A stretch of DNA of 8,185 nucleotides from an uncultured Actinomycetes bacterium. Its GTDB lineage: Bacteria; Actinomycetota; Thermoleophilia; Miltoncostaeales; Miltoncostaeaceae. The notes beneath the pieces were generated by a model. It had not been told where the DNA came from and searched no databases. It was given only the letters and a program-made list of their open reading frames with translations. This document shows, in pieces, positions 1-6,566 of the stretch; the stretch's first letter is position 1; the number at the start of each line of letters is the position of its first letter. Location: the NCBI GenBank assembly GCA_937862675.1, contig CALMEC010000417.1:1-8185 (forward strand), given 5' to 3'. The translations under genes were made by a program, and so were the position numbers.

Positions 1-1
1 C

Positions 2-232
2 CGCTACGACCGCACGCGGCGCGTCGTCATCGGTGGCGACCTCGTCGGCGATGTGCCGCTTGGCGATGCGGTCTCCCGCGTCAAGGCGCTGCCGGCCGCC
101 AGGTCCCTGCCTCCAGGCGTCGAGCTGCGCGAGTTCGGCCACGCCGAGATCATGGCGGAAGTCTTCGAAGGCTTCGCCAAGGCGATGGGGGCCGGCATCA
201 TGATGGTCTATACCGTGCTCGTCCTGCTGTTC
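2..232 (+). other. RND (HAE1/AcrB-like) efflux transporter fragment, porter domain into a transmembrane helix
   Basis: Read from position 2, the peptide starts RYDRTRRVVIGGDL, continues with LGDAVSRVKALPAARSLPPG, and ends in AMGAGIMMVYTVLVLLF. In inner-membrane RND pumps this order (ERYDRxRR, then G.ALGDA, then LPPG, then a GxAE motif, then an AMGxG...VLVLLF helix) marks the end of the second periplasmic porter subdomain and the start of a middle transmembrane helix. In such pumps that helix is normally followed by a GSFLQP-like turn. Here the sequence switches at VLVLLF to Nudix residues. The wording resembles proteobacterial pumps rather than actinobacterial proteins. This is recognition from memory of the family, not an alignment. 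Confidence 0.8.
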
Positions 233-706
233 GACCACGAGGACCACGCCCGGTTCGTACTCACCCGCCGGACCGACGGGCTGGAGCATCATCCGGGCCA
301 GATCTCTCTGCCCGGGGGAGCCATGGAGCCGGACGACGCGTCCCTGGCGATCACGGCCCTCCGCGAGACCCACGAGGAGGTGGGCATCCATCCAGACCGG
401 GTGTCACTCGTCGGCCGGCTGCCGGACGTGCACACCGCGGTCTCGGACTTCCTCGTGACGCCGATCATCGGGCTCCACGACGGCGTCCCCGAGATGGACG
501 CCGAGCCCATGGAGATCGCCCGGATCTTCACCCCCACGGTGCGTGCTCTCGTCGCGGCCGACGAACGCCTGCCGCCGGAGCCGACGATCGCCACCCTCCG
601 CTATCCGTTGTGCGGGGAGGACGTCTGGGGCGCCACGGCACGCATCCTTCGCGCGACGAGCGCCGTCATCCGCGAGGCGATGCCCTCGTCCCCGTCCCGC
701 TCCTGA
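2..706 (+). CDS. Nudix hydrolase, CoA pyrophosphatase type, joined in frame to an RND-pump fragment; 5' partial
   Basis: The frame is open from the left edge of the window; the first start codon inside it is GTG at 53, and residues are numbered from there (217 aa). Residues 61-217 form a Nudix domain: LTRR at 70-73, GQISLPGG at 82-89, and a Nudix box ending R104-E105-x2-E108-E109-x-G111. The TRR...H.GQI..PGG pattern upstream of the box is typical of CoA and acyl-CoA pyrophosphatases (NudL/NUDT7 type), which cut CoA to phosphopantetheine and 3',5'-ADP in a Mg-dependent reaction. Residues 1-60, plus 17 codons upstream, do not belong to this family. They read like an RND efflux pump: an LPPGVELREFGHAEIM-type stretch followed by a hydrophobic segment at 46-60. 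The true N-terminus of the Nudix gene is probably absent. Substrate is inferred from family. The next gene is convergent, 33 nt away. Confidence 0.85.
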   Translation, partial: RYDRTRRVVIGGDLVGDVPLGDAVSRVKALPAARSLPPGVELREFGHAEIMAEVFEGFAKAMGAGIMMVYTVLVLLFDHEDHARFVLTRRTDGLEHHPGQISLPGGAMEPDDASLAITALRETHEEVGIHPDRVSLVGRLPDVHTAVSDFLVTPIIGLHDGVPEMDAEPMEIARIFTPTVRALVAADERLPPEPTIATLRYPLCGEDVWGATARILRATSAVIREAMPSSPSRS

Positions 707-739
707 CCCCCGTCCGCCGCCGACGACGCCGGAGGACGG

Positions 740-997
740 TCAGTCCAGGTCGAGCGACGGCCGTGGAGGCAACTCGGCCTGACCGGGGCGTCCGGACTCG
801 CCGTCGACGGCGAGATCCTCCAGCCGCAGGATCTGGGCCTCGAGTTCCGCACGACGTGGATCGTCGTCCCCCATGGCGGCGAGGTATCCCGCCACCCGGT
901 CCCGGATCTGAAGCGCGAAGTGCGGTGTCGCGGCGCCGATCATCCGGTCGAGTTCGGCCGCATCCGGTACGGGGGAGATGTGTTCCCGAACGGTCAT
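740..997 (-). CDS. Small hypothetical helical protein, 85 aa
   Basis: I do not recognise a named family. The frame starts at ATG 997 and ends at TGA 740-742. Residues 11-67 look helical and amphipathic, around ATPHFALQIRDRVAGYLAAM, with an acidic turn DDDPRR and a second helix AELEAQILRLEDLA. The last 18 residues are polar and proline-rich (PGQAELPPRPSLDLD). There is no signal peptide or membrane segment, so a cytosolic protein is likely. The composition is protein-like and unlike the arginine-rich shadow frames around it, which is the main reason to call it a gene. No Shine-Dalgarno sequence precedes the ATG, so translation may be leaderless. It lies tail-to-tail with the Nudix frame and is divergent from the WYL regulator. 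Confidence 0.65.
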   Translation of the reverse strand: MTVREHISPVPDAAELDRMIGAATPHFALQIRDRVAGYLAAMGDDDPRRAELEAQILRLEDLAVDGESGRPGQAELPPRPSLDLD

Positions 998-1167
998 CGT
1001 CGTTGATGATGGCAGATCGTCCGGTCAGGTGGCCGCGGTCGTCCGGCCTCTCCGACCGCCACCGCCGACCGCAGGCCACGGATCCCGGAAACCGGGGGTC
1101 TCGGGACCGAATTCCGCCGAGCCGAGCCGCCCCGCCACGCCGGTTCGGGCACCGGCCGGATCTTTTC

Positions 1168-1180
1168 CCGCACAGTGCGG
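1168..1180. promoter_or_regulatory. Perfect palindrome CCGCAC-A-GTGCGG, candidate operator
   Basis: Two exact 6-nt arms are separated by one central A, about 65 nt upstream of the -10-like box and 105 nt upstream of the regulator's start. The compact symmetric form suits a dimeric DNA-binding protein. It does not match the known asymmetric PafBC-type promoter motif (TTGTC...TAnnnT), so which protein would bind is unknown. Confidence 0.3.
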
Positions 1181-1244
1181 ATTTGCCGGATCGCTCATCG
1201 GGCGACGGCGGCCCGGAACCCCGCGGAATCAGGGTGTCCTGAAC

Positions 1245-1250
1245 TAGAAT
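1245..1250 (+). promoter_or_regulatory. Putative -10 element TAGAAT for the WYL regulator
   Basis: TAGAAT matches the sigma-70-type -10 consensus at five of six positions and stands out in a GC-rich spacer. Transcription would begin near 1257, giving a leader of about 29 nt. No good -35 box is found at 16-18 nt upstream, so the promoter may depend on an activator. Weak call. Confidence 0.35.
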
Positions 1251-1285
1251 CGCCTGGCAGTGGCGGCAACAGTCAGGCAACTGCG

Positions 1286-3436
1286 ATGGCGATGAGAGAC
1301 GACGACAAGCTCGTGCGTCAGCTTTCGCTGATCGCGTATCTCATGTCCCAGCATCGACCGGTCACGGCCGATGAGATCCACGAGAACGTGGAGGGATATG
1401 GGGGTATGAGCGAGCAGGCCTTCCTGCGTCGCTTCTACAGCGACCGCAGCGAGCTGGAGGCGATGGGCTTCTGCCTCACGGTCGACCGTCCCGGCGACGA
1501 TCCGTTCCAGGGTGACCTGTACGCGCTCCCTCCGGAGAGCTACTACCTGCCCCCGATCGACTTCGACGAGACCGAGCTGTCCGCCCTGCACACGTGCCTC
1601 TACCTCATGGAGGGGCAGTTCGCGTATGCCGAGCCCCTTCGCCTGGCGCTGCAGCACCTGACACTGGGTCGCCCGAGTCCGCTCGATGACCATGCGGCGC
1701 GCACCGTGGCGGTCAACCTGCTGGGACCGGGCTACTCGCCGGAGGTCGCCGCCCACCTCACCAAGATCGAGTCGGCGATCGGCCGGCGCAAGACGATCCG
1801 CTTCACGTACTACTCGATCGGGCGTGACGAGCGCGCGCAGCGAGAGGTGGATCCCTACAGCCTCCTGTACATGGCCGGCCACTGGTACATGGTCGGATAT
1901 GCGCACGAGCGCGAGGCCACGCGCATCTTCCGCCTGTCACGCATCGAGGGACGGATCACGTTCCGCTCGCGGGCGGAGCACGACTTCCCGCCGCCCGGTG
2001 ACTTCGACCTCTCGCCGTACCGCGACCGTGCCCCGTGGCAGCTGGCCGACACCCAGGGAACGGCCACCATCGCACTGTCGTCCACCATCGCGTGGTGGGT
2101 CGAGCAGACGTTCGGCGCCCACGGCGAGCTGGAGTCGCTGCCCGACGGCAGTGCCATCTTCACCACCGAGTACGGCAACGCCCGCGAGCTGATCACCTGG
2201 ATACTCGATCTCGGCCGGGACGCCGTGATCGTGGGTCCGCCCGAGCTCCGCGAGTCCATCATCGGCTCCCTGGAGCGCGTGCGGGACCGCCACGCCGAGG
2301 ACAGCCGGGCCGACTACCCCGTCGGCAACCACGTCACCGTGCACGTGGAGGACACCGGGACGCCGGCCAAGGGCCACACGATCCCGCCGGACCGCGTCGT
2401 GGCCGCTGAGCGCTTCACGCGCCTCCTCTCCCTCATGACGCGCCTGCTCGCGTCGTGTGGAGATCGGCGCGAGGGTCGCATCCCCACCGCCGAGATCCGT
2501 GCCGAGCTCAACCTCACCCCCCGTGAGTTCGAGGACGACCTCTCCCTCCTCAACCTGATCAACTTCGGCGGAGGCTGCTACGCCTTGTTCGCGCAGATCG
2601 TGGACGACGAGGTCGTGGTGCAGAAGGAGACCTACGGCGAGCAGTTCGCCCGCCCGGCACGGCTGTCGCCGCTGGAGGCGAAGGCCCTTCTCTGGGCGCT
2701 GGAGTTCATCGGTGACCGGCTGCCCGTCGGCGACGGGGACGACGCCCTGGCGACGGCACGGGCGAAGATCGAGTCGGCCATCGGGGAGGACCATCTCCCC
2801 CCTCTCGAACTGGGCCGTGCGCAGGCGCCGAAGAGCAGTGTCGCGACCGCCATCACCAACGCCATCCGTCAGGACCGGCTCCTGACGATCGACTACTGGA
2901 ACGAGTCGCGCGGCGAGATCACCACCCGCACCGTCGAGCCCCACCTCCTCGTGAACATGAGGGACGCCTGGTACGTGGTCGCATGGTGCCGGCAGGCGGA
3001 CGAGAAGCGCACATTCCGGCTCGACCGGATTCGGGCCGCGAAGGCCGCCCGCGGCTCGTTCACCCGCCGGGACGAGTTGAGCGTGGGCGCCTATCTGCCC
3101 TGGGGGGACCGTCCCGGGCACTGGGGTGCGCACGCACAGAGCGCGTCGGTCTGGTGCGACACGTCGATCGCCCGCTGGCTCGAGGAGCAGCACCGGTCGC
3201 TGGAGCGCCACAGCGACGGCTCGGTGCTGATCGAGATCCCGTACGCGAGCGGTGAGTGGCTGGTGAAGGAACTGGTCAAGCACCAGGGTGACGCCGTGCT
3301 GTTCGAGCCGGTTCCGCTCCGTGCGACGGTCGCCGAGACCGCGCAGAGCATGCTCGACCGGTACCTGGATCGCCCCACCGCCGACGCCGAGCGCCCCGCC
3401 CGTCGCCGGTCGGCCTCCTCGCGCCGCGCCTCGTAG
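1286..3436 (+). CDS. Tandem HTH-WYL transcriptional regulator, PafB-PafC fusion-like
   Basis: This 716-aa protein contains two successive copies of the HTH-WYL-WCX plan. Copy 1 has an HTH at about residues 8-66 (LVRQLSLIAYLM...TADEIHENV...RRFYSDRSELEAMGF, the PafB-type pattern), a WYL domain at 169-222 with W200-Y201-M202 and FRLSRI, and a WCX-type domain near 255-335. A hydrophilic linker (336-372) follows. Copy 2 has an HTH at about 375-435, a WYL domain at 531-585 with W562-Y563-V564 and TFRLDRI, and a WCX-type domain at 618-695. PafB and PafC form an activator of the RecA/LexA-independent DNA-damage regulon in Actinomycetota, and natural fusions are known. WYL domains are thought to sense a ligand, possibly single-stranded nucleic acid. 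The start at 1286 is preferred: AGGCAA at 1275-1280 lies 5 nt upstream and the family homology begins a few residues in; ATG 1292 is an alternative. No pup/proteasome genes adjoin it, so PafBC function is inferred. It is convergent with dprA. Confidence 0.85.
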   Translation: MAMRDDDKLVRQLSLIAYLMSQHRPVTADEIHENVEGYGGMSEQAFLRRFYSDRSELEAMGFCLTVDRPGDDPFQGDLYALPPESYYLPPIDFDETELSALHTCLYLMEGQFAYAEPLRLALQHLTLGRPSPLDDHAARTVAVNLLGPGYSPEVAAHLTKIESAIGRRKTIRFTYYSIGRDERAQREVDPYSLLYMAGHWYMVGYAHEREATRIFRLSRIEGRITFRSRAEHDFPPPGDFDLSPYRDRAPWQLADTQGTATIALSSTIAWWVEQTFGAHGELESLPDGSAIFTTEYGNARELITWILDLGRDAVIVGPPELRESIIGSLERVRDRHAEDSRADYPVGNHVTVHVEDTGTPAKGHTIPPDRVVAAERFTRLLSLMTRLLASCGDRREGRIPTAEIRAELNLTPREFEDDLSLLNLINFGGGCYALFAQIVDDEVVVQKETYGEQFARPARLSPLEAKALLWALEFIGDRLPVGDGDDALATARAKIESAIGEDHLPPLELGRAQAPKSSVATAITNAIRQDRLLTIDYWNESRGEITTRTVEPHLLVNMRDAWYVVAWCRQADEKRTFRLDRIRAAKAARGSFTRRDELSVGAYLPWGDRPGHWGAHAQSASVWCDTSIARWLEEQHRSLERHSDGSVLIEIPYASGEWLVKELVKHQGDAVLFEPVPLRATVAETAQSMLDRYLDRPTADAERPARRRSASSRRAS

Positions 3437-3459
3437 CCGCGGCCCCCGGCGCATACGAC

Positions 3460-3478
3460 GCCCGGGATGAACCCGGGC
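3460..3478. terminator. Hairpin GCCCGGG-ATGAA-CCCGGGC, terminator for the WYL gene
   Basis: A perfect 7-bp GC stem with a 5-nt loop lies 24 nt after the regulator's TAG stop. There is no U-tract on either strand, as is common in high-GC actinobacteria. Its place between convergent genes suggests it can act in both directions. Confidence 0.45.
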
Positions 3479-3501
3479 CCCGTGCCGGCAGCCCTCCGGC
3501 C

Positions 3502-3524
3502 CGTCGACGCGGCACCCGTCGACG
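3502..3524. terminator. Hairpin CGTCGACG-(7 nt)-CGTCGACG, terminator for dprA
   Basis: A perfect 8-bp stem with loop CGGCACC lies about 30 nt beyond the dprA stop codon on the minus strand. Each arm is itself a palindrome (CGTCGACG), so the two arms also form a direct repeat. No U-tract follows. Confidence 0.4.
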
Positions 3525-3554
3525 TTCACCAGGCGACGATGCGTCCCGGCCGGC

Positions 3555-4724
3555 TCACACGCCCCTCACGGCGTACCGGTGTCCGTCGATGGCGACGAGC
3601 GCACCGGCGAGCTCCATCTCGGTGAGACACGTCGCGATCTCGGCCGCCGGGCGGTCCAGTGCCTCGGTGATCTGCGTCAGGGACGACGGCTGGGATCGGA
3701 GAAGCCCCTGGATGGCCGCGGCCAAACCGTCGACCGCTACGGATACGGCATCTGGTCGGGTCCCATCGGTCCAGAGCAACCCGGGAAGCTCCGCGACGAC
3801 GTCGTCGGCCGTCTCGCAGAAGGCGGCGCCCGCACGGAGGAGCGCGTGGCAGCCGGAGCTGGCAGGCACACCCGGACGACCGGGTACCGCAAGCACGGGG
3901 CGCCCCAGCTCGAGGGCGAAGTCCGCCGTGATCAACGCCCCCGAGCGGGCCGCCGCCTCAGTGACCACGACGGCGTCCGCCAGTCCCGCCACGATCCGGT
4001 TGCGGGCGGGAAATCGCCAGCGGTTCGGCGGAGTCGGGATCCAGTACTCCGAGAGCACCGTCCCGCCGGTCTCGACGATCTGACGACGGAGGGACGAGTT
4101 GGTCCGGGGGTGATCCACTCCGACGCCGCATCCCAGCACCGCGATCGTCGGTGCCCCGACGGCCAGGGCACCACGGTGGGCGGCCGCATCGATGCCGATG
4201 GCGAGCCCGCTGACGACGATCGCGCCCATCGCTCCGAGCCCCGCGGCGAGATCCGACGTGAACTGCAGCCCGAAGGCCGTGGGCCGTCGACTTCCGACGA
4301 CGGCCACGCACGGGGCCCGGGTCCCGAGTGACGCCTCGAGCGGACATCCCGTCCCGATGAGGCCGAACGGCGGATCCGGGAGGGCACCCAGTCGCTCCGC
4401 AGTGATCCCGTGCTCCGTCCCGGTGAACCACGCCGCCTCCGCCTCCAGTTGAACCCGGAGATCCGCGGGGCGCAACCCGCGTCGTGCGGCGATGAACTCC
4501 GCTCCCACATCCGGAGTGCGCGCGAAGACACGCGACACGGTGTCATCCGACGCCGCCCACAGTCGTCGTGGACCCCCGGCACGCCGGGACGCCGCCTGGA
4601 GATCCCGATCCAGGCTGCCGGAGATCCGGACGAGCCCGAGTGCCCAGTCGTCGGGCCGGACATCCGGGTGCGCGGCGGTCGGATCAGTCCCGGTCGGGCC
4701 GATCGAGTGCGGGGGCTCAGCCAA
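3555..4724 (-). CDS. dprA: DNA-processing protein DprA (Smf)
   Basis: DprA binds incoming single-stranded DNA during natural transformation, shields it and loads RecA. Many non-competent bacteria also keep it. The 389-aa protein has a divergent N-terminal helical region (about 25-95), then the Rossmann-like DNA-binding core: VVGSRRPTAFG 142-152, SGLAIGIDAAAHRGAL 172-187, GTVLSEY 221-227, FPARNRIVAGLAD 238-250, and TEAAARSGALITADFALELGRPVLAVPG 255-282. A C-terminal winged-helix (DML1-like) domain spans about 335-385. The start is TTG at 4722-4724: no ATG or GTG occurs in frame before the family homology begins. It overlaps the end of comM by 8 nt, so translation is probably coupled and both genes share a transcript. 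The N-terminal helix-hairpin-helix region is poorly conserved; the core is intact. Confidence 0.93.
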   Translation of the reverse strand: MAEPPHSIGPTGTDPTAAHPDVRPDDWALGLVRISGSLDRDLQAASRRAGGPRRLWAASDDTVSRVFARTPDVGAEFIAARRGLRPADLRVQLEAEAAWFTGTEHGITAERLGALPDPPFGLIGTGCPLEASLGTRAPCVAVVGSRRPTAFGLQFTSDLAAGLGAMGAIVVSGLAIGIDAAAHRGALAVGAPTIAVLGCGVGVDHPRTNSSLRRQIVETGGTVLSEYWIPTPPNRWRFPARNRIVAGLADAVVVTEAAARSGALITADFALELGRPVLAVPGRPGVPASSGCHALLRAGAAFCETADDVVAELPGLLWTDGTRPDAVSVAVDGLAAAIQGLLRSQPSSLTQITEALDRPAAEIATCLTEMELAGALVAIDGHRYAVRGV

Positions 4725-6246
4725 TGCGCGACCCGTGACTGCGGCGATACGTCAGCGCTTCCAGGATGTGCTCGGACTCGACGCGCTCCCGTCCGTCGAG
4801 GTCCGCGATCGTGCGACTGACGCGGAGGAGGCGATCATGGGCGCGTGCGCTGAGATGGAGGCGTGCGACGGCCTGTGTCAGCAGACGGGTGCACGAACCG
4901 TCGAGCCGGCAGGAGTTCCGCGCATCGGCCGGCGACAGCATCGCGTTCTCGATCATCCGGCCCAGGGCCCGGCCGAACCGCCGGGCGCCGACGACGCGTT
5001 CCCGGATGGCGGGGGTCGTCTCACCCGGCGGGGACAGGCCGACGACGTCCTCCGCATCCAGGCGCGGGACGACCAGTTGGAGATCGATGCGGTCCATGAT
5101 GGGTCCGGAGAGGCGTCCGGCGTACGCCTCGGCGCGTCCGGGGGCGCACGTGCACGGACGGTCGGGATCGCCGCGGTATCCGCAGGGACACGGATTGCCC
5201 GCGCAGACGAGCAGTGGCTTCGCCGGGAAGCGGGCGCTCACCATCCCGCGCGTGATGTCGACATAGCCCTCTTCGAGGGGCTGACGCAGCGCGTCGAGTG
5301 CGGCGGGGGCGAAGGCGCAGACCTCGTCCAGGAAGAGAACGCCCCGGTGAGCGAGCGTCACCTCTCCCGGCTGCGGGTAGCGGCCCCCTCCGACCAGGCC
5401 GACGGCACTGGTGGTGTGGTGCGGTGCCCGGAACGGCCGTCGCGTCAGCATCGGGGTGCCGACCGGCATGAGACCCGCCACCGAATGGATGCGGGTGACC
5501 GTGATGGCGTCGTCCACCCCCATGGGCGGAAGGAGGCCTGGAAGCCGACGGGCGAGCATCGTCTTGCCTCCGCCGGGCGGGCCGACCATGAGGAGGCTGT
5601 GTCCCCCAGCCGCCGAGATCTCCAGAACGCGTCGCGCGGTGGCCTGTCCGCGTATCTCCCCCATGTCGGGTCCCTCGACGTCGCCCCCGTCGGCGAGGAG
5701 TTCGCCGGGATCGACGGTGTCGCCGGGCGGCGGCACGTCGCCGTTGAGATAGCGGAGAGCCTGCCGCAGGTCGGTCACGCCGACGACGGTGACGCCGCGG
5801 ATCAGGGAGGCCTCCCGTGCGTTGGCCCGCGGGACCATGAGGCGTGCCCATCCGGAGGCGGCCGCGTGTTCGGCCATCGCCAGCGTGCCCTGCAGGGGAC
5901 GGAGCGTCCCGTCCAGCGCCATCTCGCCGACCGCGCCCAGACCGTCCAGTCCCCCGGGACGGATCTGCCCGGACGACGCCAGGATGGCGAGCGCGATGGG
6001 CAGGTCGTACTGGGGTCCGATCTTTCGCAGGTCCGCCGGTGCCAGATTGACCACGATGCGCTGCGGCGGAAGGGAGAGCGCCTGGTTCGCGATGCCTGAG
6101 CGCACGCGCTCACGGCTCTCCTGGACGGCGGTGTCGGGAAGGCCGACGACCGCGAACGCCGGCTGCCCCGGGCGCAGGTCGGCCTCCACGTGCACCGTTG
6201 CTGCGTGGAGACCGAGAAGGGCGGGAGTGACGACGTGAGCGACCAC
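4717..6246 (-). CDS. comM: ComM/YifB, magnesium chelatase-like AAA+ ATPase
   Basis: ComM is a hexameric AAA+ helicase that promotes branch migration when transformed DNA is integrated. The 509-aa length suits the family. It has an N-terminal ChlI/Lon-like domain (1 to about 170, with GLPDTAVQESRERV at 35-48), an AAA+ core with Walker A GPPGGGKT (222-229), RPFRAPHHTTSAVGLVGGG (270-288), and Walker B LFLDE (304-308, followed by VCAF where LPEF is usual). A four-cysteine cluster NPCPCG...PCTC follows (C353, C355, C365, C367), then SGPIMDRID with R386, then a C-terminal Mg-chelatase domain. The start is GTG 6244-6246, since MVAHVVTPALLGLHA aligns with the usual family N-terminus. The frame stays open up to 6639, but that extension is arginine-rich and not protein-like; a TTG at 6283-6285 is a less likely start. 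No Shine-Dalgarno sequence is visible. It overlaps dprA by 8 nt. Confidence 0.93.
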   Translation of the reverse strand: MVAHVVTPALLGLHAATVHVEADLRPGQPAFAVVGLPDTAVQESRERVRSGIANQALSLPPQRIVVNLAPADLRKIGPQYDLPIALAILASSGQIRPGGLDGLGAVGEMALDGTLRPLQGTLAMAEHAAASGWARLMVPRANAREASLIRGVTVVGVTDLRQALRYLNGDVPPPGDTVDPGELLADGGDVEGPDMGEIRGQATARRVLEISAAGGHSLLMVGPPGGGKTMLARRLPGLLPPMGVDDAITVTRIHSVAGLMPVGTPMLTRRPFRAPHHTTSAVGLVGGGRYPQPGEVTLAHRGVLFLDEVCAFAPAALDALRQPLEEGYVDITRGMVSARFPAKPLLVCAGNPCPCGYRGDPDRPCTCAPGRAEAYAGRLSGPIMDRIDLQLVVPRLDAEDVVGLSPPGETTPAIRERVVGARRFGRALGRMIENAMLSPADARNSCRLDGSCTRLLTQAVARLHLSARAHDRLLRVSRTIADLDGRERVESEHILEALTYRRSHGSRIG

Positions 6247-6566
6247 GACACGAAGCGTGACGGGCCGCTCGTCACGCGTGTCCAACGCGAACGCAACGAT
6301 TGTGTGTCGACGTGACGGGCGCCCGGGTCCGCGCCTCCTCACGACGACAGACAGGCGACCCACCACTCGGTTCTCCGTGGCCGGGCCGGACACGACATCC
6401 GTGGTGTCGCCGGCACTCTCCGGATTTCGTTTCCGGGGCAATACCGCCCACCACGGCGCGCCCTCGGGCCCCCGGACGGCATGCCGACACACGTTCCTGA
6501 CCGACTGGAACGATGATGAGACCGTGAGCGCGCATCCCGTCACCGGCCGGCGTGCACCATCGATCC
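6247..6566. other. Divergent intergenic spacer between comM and yraN; no gene found
   Basis: About 320 nt without a convincing coding frame: the open frames crossing it translate to arginine- and serine-rich shadows. It must hold the promoters of both comM-dprA (-) and yraN (+), but no clear -35/-10 pair was seen on either strand. An AGGAGG on the minus strand at 6334-6339 has no start codon at a usable distance. A weak hairpin (CCGGA/TCCGG, 6420-6436) is present. No tRNA-like cloverleaf was noticed. Confidence 0.55.

Larger units (their letters stand above)
998..1285. other. Divergent intergenic region with candidate regulatory elements
   Basis: This 288-nt spacer separates the small minus-strand gene from the WYL regulator. 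It holds a perfect inverted repeat (1168-1180), a small hairpin CCCGG-AAA-CCGGG at 1084-1096, and a -10-like TAGAAT at 1245-1250. An in-frame GTG at 1175 would allow a longer regulator, but the peptide it would add (MRICRIAHRATAARNP...) has no resemblance to the family N-terminus. No RNA gene was seen. Confidence 0.6.

Noticed and set aside
610..1280. Long plus and minus frames of about 200 residues around 610-1280
   Set aside because: They are arginine/proline-rich, overlap the Nudix and 85-aa genes in other frames, and show no family features.
1175..1285. Longer N-terminus for the WYL regulator from GTG 1175
   Set aside because: The extra 37 residues are not family-like, and the codon sits inside the palindrome and before the -10-like box.
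1763..2784. Near-identical 19-20-nt strings encoding KIESAIG at 1763-1782 and 2765-2784
   Set aside because: They fall in the two halves of the WYL protein but at non-equivalent distances from the WYL triads, so this is likely chance plus shared codon choice rather than a recombination repeat.
6334..6339. AGGAGG on the minus strand resembling a strong Shine-Dalgarno site for comM
   Set aside because: No ATG, GTG or TTG lies within a usable distance, and the comM start is about 90 nt away.
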